Part shown: piece by piece, positions 57,441 to 58,772 of the stretch
Position numbering within the stretch: the stretch's first letter is position 1
How the letters are laid out: every line of letters begins with the position of its first letter
Assembly: GCF_000517385.1 (NCBI RefSeq)
Contig: NZ_BAUW01000015.1
Coordinates: 1-58,772 of the forward strand
Length of the DNA: 58,772 nucleotides
Reading direction: 5' to 3'
Source of the DNA: Mesobacillus boroniphilus JCM 21738
GTDB lineage: Bacteria > Bacillota > Bacilli > Bacillales > Cytobacillaceae
Made by a program: the position numbers and the translations under genes
Notes under the pieces: model-generated
What the model saw: only the letters and a program-made list of their open reading frames with translations
Database searches by the model: none
What the model was told of the DNA's origin: nothing

Positions 57441-57799
57441 AAAAATTAATCGCAGGCTTCATGTTGCTGATGTTGATTCTTGCAGGCTGCAGTTCAGGTT
57501 CGGATTATGAGATCAATTTAAAGGAAGCCCCTAAGTACAAGGCTGGCGAAAGCTACCCTGTCGTCATTGAAGTGATGCAGGATGGAGAGCCTGTGGACGG
57601 CCTGGCCTTTGCTGCTTACCTTGAGATGGCCAAAATGGACCATGGCTCAATTGAACTTGATTTTGAGGACAAAGGAAATGGTATCTATGAATCCAGTGTC
57701 GAACTGCCGATGGCGGGTGAATGGATTGCCAATATCGAAGGAGAAGCCGACGGCTCTGCTTTTGAGCATGTGATTACATTCGAAGTGGAAAAGGAATGA
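57437..57799 (+). CDS. FixH/YtkA-like lipoprotein
   Basis: 120-residue lipoprotein with lipobox LILAGC (Cys at about residue 18), followed by a single beta-sandwich: YKAGESYPVVIEVMQDGEPVDGLAF, AKMDHGSIELDF, YESSVELPMAGEWIANIEG. The pattern fits FixH/YtkA-like domains. The Met/His in MAKMDHG could bind copper, which would suit a helper role for NosZ; this is inference. No NosL is seen in the window, and this protein sits where NosL often is. Confidence 0.8.
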   Translation: MKKLIAGFMLLMLILAGCSSGSDYEINLKEAPKYKAGESYPVVIEVMQDGEPVDGLAFAAYLEMAKMDHGSIELDFEDKGNGIYESSVELPMAGEWIANIEGEADGSAFEHVITFEVEKE

Positions 57800-57805
57800 T
57801 CAAGC

Positions 57806-58516
57806 ATGAGACTTAGAACACTTCTGATACTTGTTATGATGGCTGCAGGTTTGATTCTTGGTGGCTGCCAGAAGGATCAACAAGAACTTGTGGCGAAGAA
57901 CAACTCGAGTGAGCAGAAAGCAAAAGCAGAAGAAAGCTCAAATGACGGATTTCATGCAGACGACAAAGTCGTCACGATCAATGGCAAGGTGCTTAGCTAT
58001 GAAGACCTGCAATTTTATCAGCTGATGAACAAGATTGATATCGAGCTGAACCGCGCCGTCGATGAAAAGAATCTGCAGGGCGAGGAATTGAAGGAAAAAA
58101 TGGATTACTGGGATGAGCAATCCAAGTATCATGATAATTTCAACGTGAATCTGTCAAAAATGATGGAGCAGCACACGATGTACCTGCTAGCAAGGGAAAA
58201 AGGCCTGGACGTGGAAAGTGCTGAGGTCGGTGGAACTATTGATGAATTCAAAGCGAAGGTCAATCAGAACGAAGCAGCCTCGCAGCTTGTTTCTGCTTAC
58301 CCTGACGATGCCTATAAAAACAGGCTGAACAGCTACTTCACCGAAAAGCTGCTCACATTGCAAATTCACGAAACTCTTAAGGCCGATGTCGTAAAAGAGA
58401 AGCCTAATGCTTCCGAAAAAGAAGTCGCTTTTGACACTGCCAAGAATTACGAAGAACTATACCAATCCCAAATCGCCAGTTTGGAGATTAAAATTAATGC
58501 TGCAGATCATGAATAG
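57806..58516 (+). CDS. SurA-N-like lipoprotein of the nos operon
   Basis: 236-residue lipoprotein with lipobox LILGGC (Cys at about residue 22). After an Asn/Ser/Glu-rich linker, VVTINGKVLSYEDLQFYQLMNKIDIE starts a helical domain resembling the SurA N-terminal chaperone fold. No parvulin isomerase domain follows. It lies 6 bp after the previous gene and is the last of the operon, suggesting a folding helper for the exported Nos proteins (inference). AATGATCAAGC precedes the ATG, a weak site. Confidence 0.75.
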   Translation: MRLRTLLILVMMAAGLILGGCQKDQQELVAKNNSSEQKAKAEESSNDGFHADDKVVTINGKVLSYEDLQFYQLMNKIDIELNRAVDEKNLQGEELKEKMDYWDEQSKYHDNFNVNLSKMMEQHTMYLLAREKGLDVESAEVGGTIDEFKAKVNQNEAASQLVSAYPDDAYKNRLNSYFTEKLLTLQIHETLKADVVKEKPNASEKEVAFDTAKNYEELYQSQIASLEIKINAADHE

Positions 58517-58526
58517 TTCAGTAATA

Positions 58527-58563
58527 TGGAAAACAGCCTGAGCTCAAGCTCAGGCTGTTTTTT
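58527..58563 (+). terminator. Terminator of the nos operon
   Basis: AACAGCCTGAGCT-ca-AGCTCAGGCTGTT followed by TTTTGTTT, 11 bp after the last stop. Confidence 0.92.
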
Positions 58564-58608
58564 GTTTAAAGGATAGACATTTGCACAATTATTCTGCTTT
58601 TTCTCATG

Positions 58609-58772
58609 AACCTGACATAACTCTAGACGTATCATGACAGCTTTTATGCTTTTACACCCAAACCTGTCACAATTCCGGCGTTTTCTTGACAGCTTTACTG
58701 CTCTCACACACAAACCTGTCACGATTCCGGCTTTTTCTTGACAGCTTTTACGCTCTCACACCCAAACCTGTC
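58609..58772. repeat. Phrase array F: AACCTGTCAC and its complement, 52-bp period
   Basis: AACCTGTC (first unit AACCTGAC) starts at 58609, 58661, 58713 and 58765, exactly 52 bp apart. Between them lie TTGACAGCTTT and a conserved ATTCCGGC and CTCACAC segment. The array continues past the window end. Confidence 0.9.

Noticed and set aside
1..58772. rRNA, tRNA, insertion sequence transposases, prophage or integrase genes
   Set aside because: None recognised on either strand.

Overview
The window is a chromosome segment from a Gram-positive, endospore-forming Bacillaceae bacterium. Gene content and order follow the Bacillus subtilis ywj/ywi/ywh/ywg/ywf/ywd region: fadF, clsB, uvsE, argS, ywiB, speB, speE, pbpG, ywhD, ywhC, ywhB, ywgA, ywfO, rsfA, lipL, pta, hemQ, gerQ, ywdK, ywdI, ung, pdxK. 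Spore genes (rsfA, gerQ), bacillithiol synthesis (bshB2) and AGGAGG-type ribosome binding sites agree with this. A Mesobacillus- or Neobacillus-like facultative anaerobe or denitrifier is my guess from the accessory genes; the genus is not proven.

Layout. 1-25 kb: housekeeping genes with fatty-acid (fadF under a FadR-like box, a short-chain fatty-acid transporter), membrane (clsB), DNA repair (uvsE, ung), polyamine (speB, speE), cell-wall, lipoate, acetate and heme functions. 25.5-37.6 kb: one long minus-strand operon for respiratory formate oxidation. It runs fdhD, a three-subunit membrane formate dehydrogenase, fdhE, then molybdenum-cofactor genes mobA, moeA, a moeA/substrate-binding-domain fusion, moaE, moaD and moeB. 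The catalytic subunit has an in-frame TGA exactly where the family has Cys or Sec, followed at once by a SECIS-like hairpin, so it is very likely a selenoprotein. 38-51 kb: pdxK, bacillithiol deacetylase, a TetR-controlled ABC exporter that looks internally deleted, a sugar dehydrogenase lipoprotein, a HAD phosphatase, an alpha-glucosidase, a YjiH-type membrane protein, a Gly/Pro-rich protein and a double P-loop ATPase. 51.4-58.5 kb: a nitrous oxide reductase operon of the Sec-exported (clade II) kind, namely cytochrome c, NosZ, a NosB-like membrane protein, NosD, NosY, NosF and two lipoproteins, behind a well-spaced FNR-type promoter. Formate would feed electrons to menaquinone and N2O would be an electron sink.

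Two things are not explained by genes. (1) A family of about 125-bp dispersed repeats occurs in at least six good copies plus fragments; one copy is translated as the tail of fdhD. (2) Short phrase arrays occur in intergenic gaps. In four loci a locus-specific 8-12 nt phrase recurs every 20-21 bp; in three others a phrase and its reverse complement alternate with a 52-53 bp period. Most lie between convergent genes, and three of the 20-bp arrays end in the same hairpin, whose stem shows compensatory changes.

Caution: about twenty conserved genes, including the normally essential argS, carry frameshifts, all best repaired by adding one base (two in pdxK, possibly four in fadF), usually in a short homopolymer. 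This looks like systematic sequencing or assembly loss rather than gene decay. I give those genes their full repaired extents.
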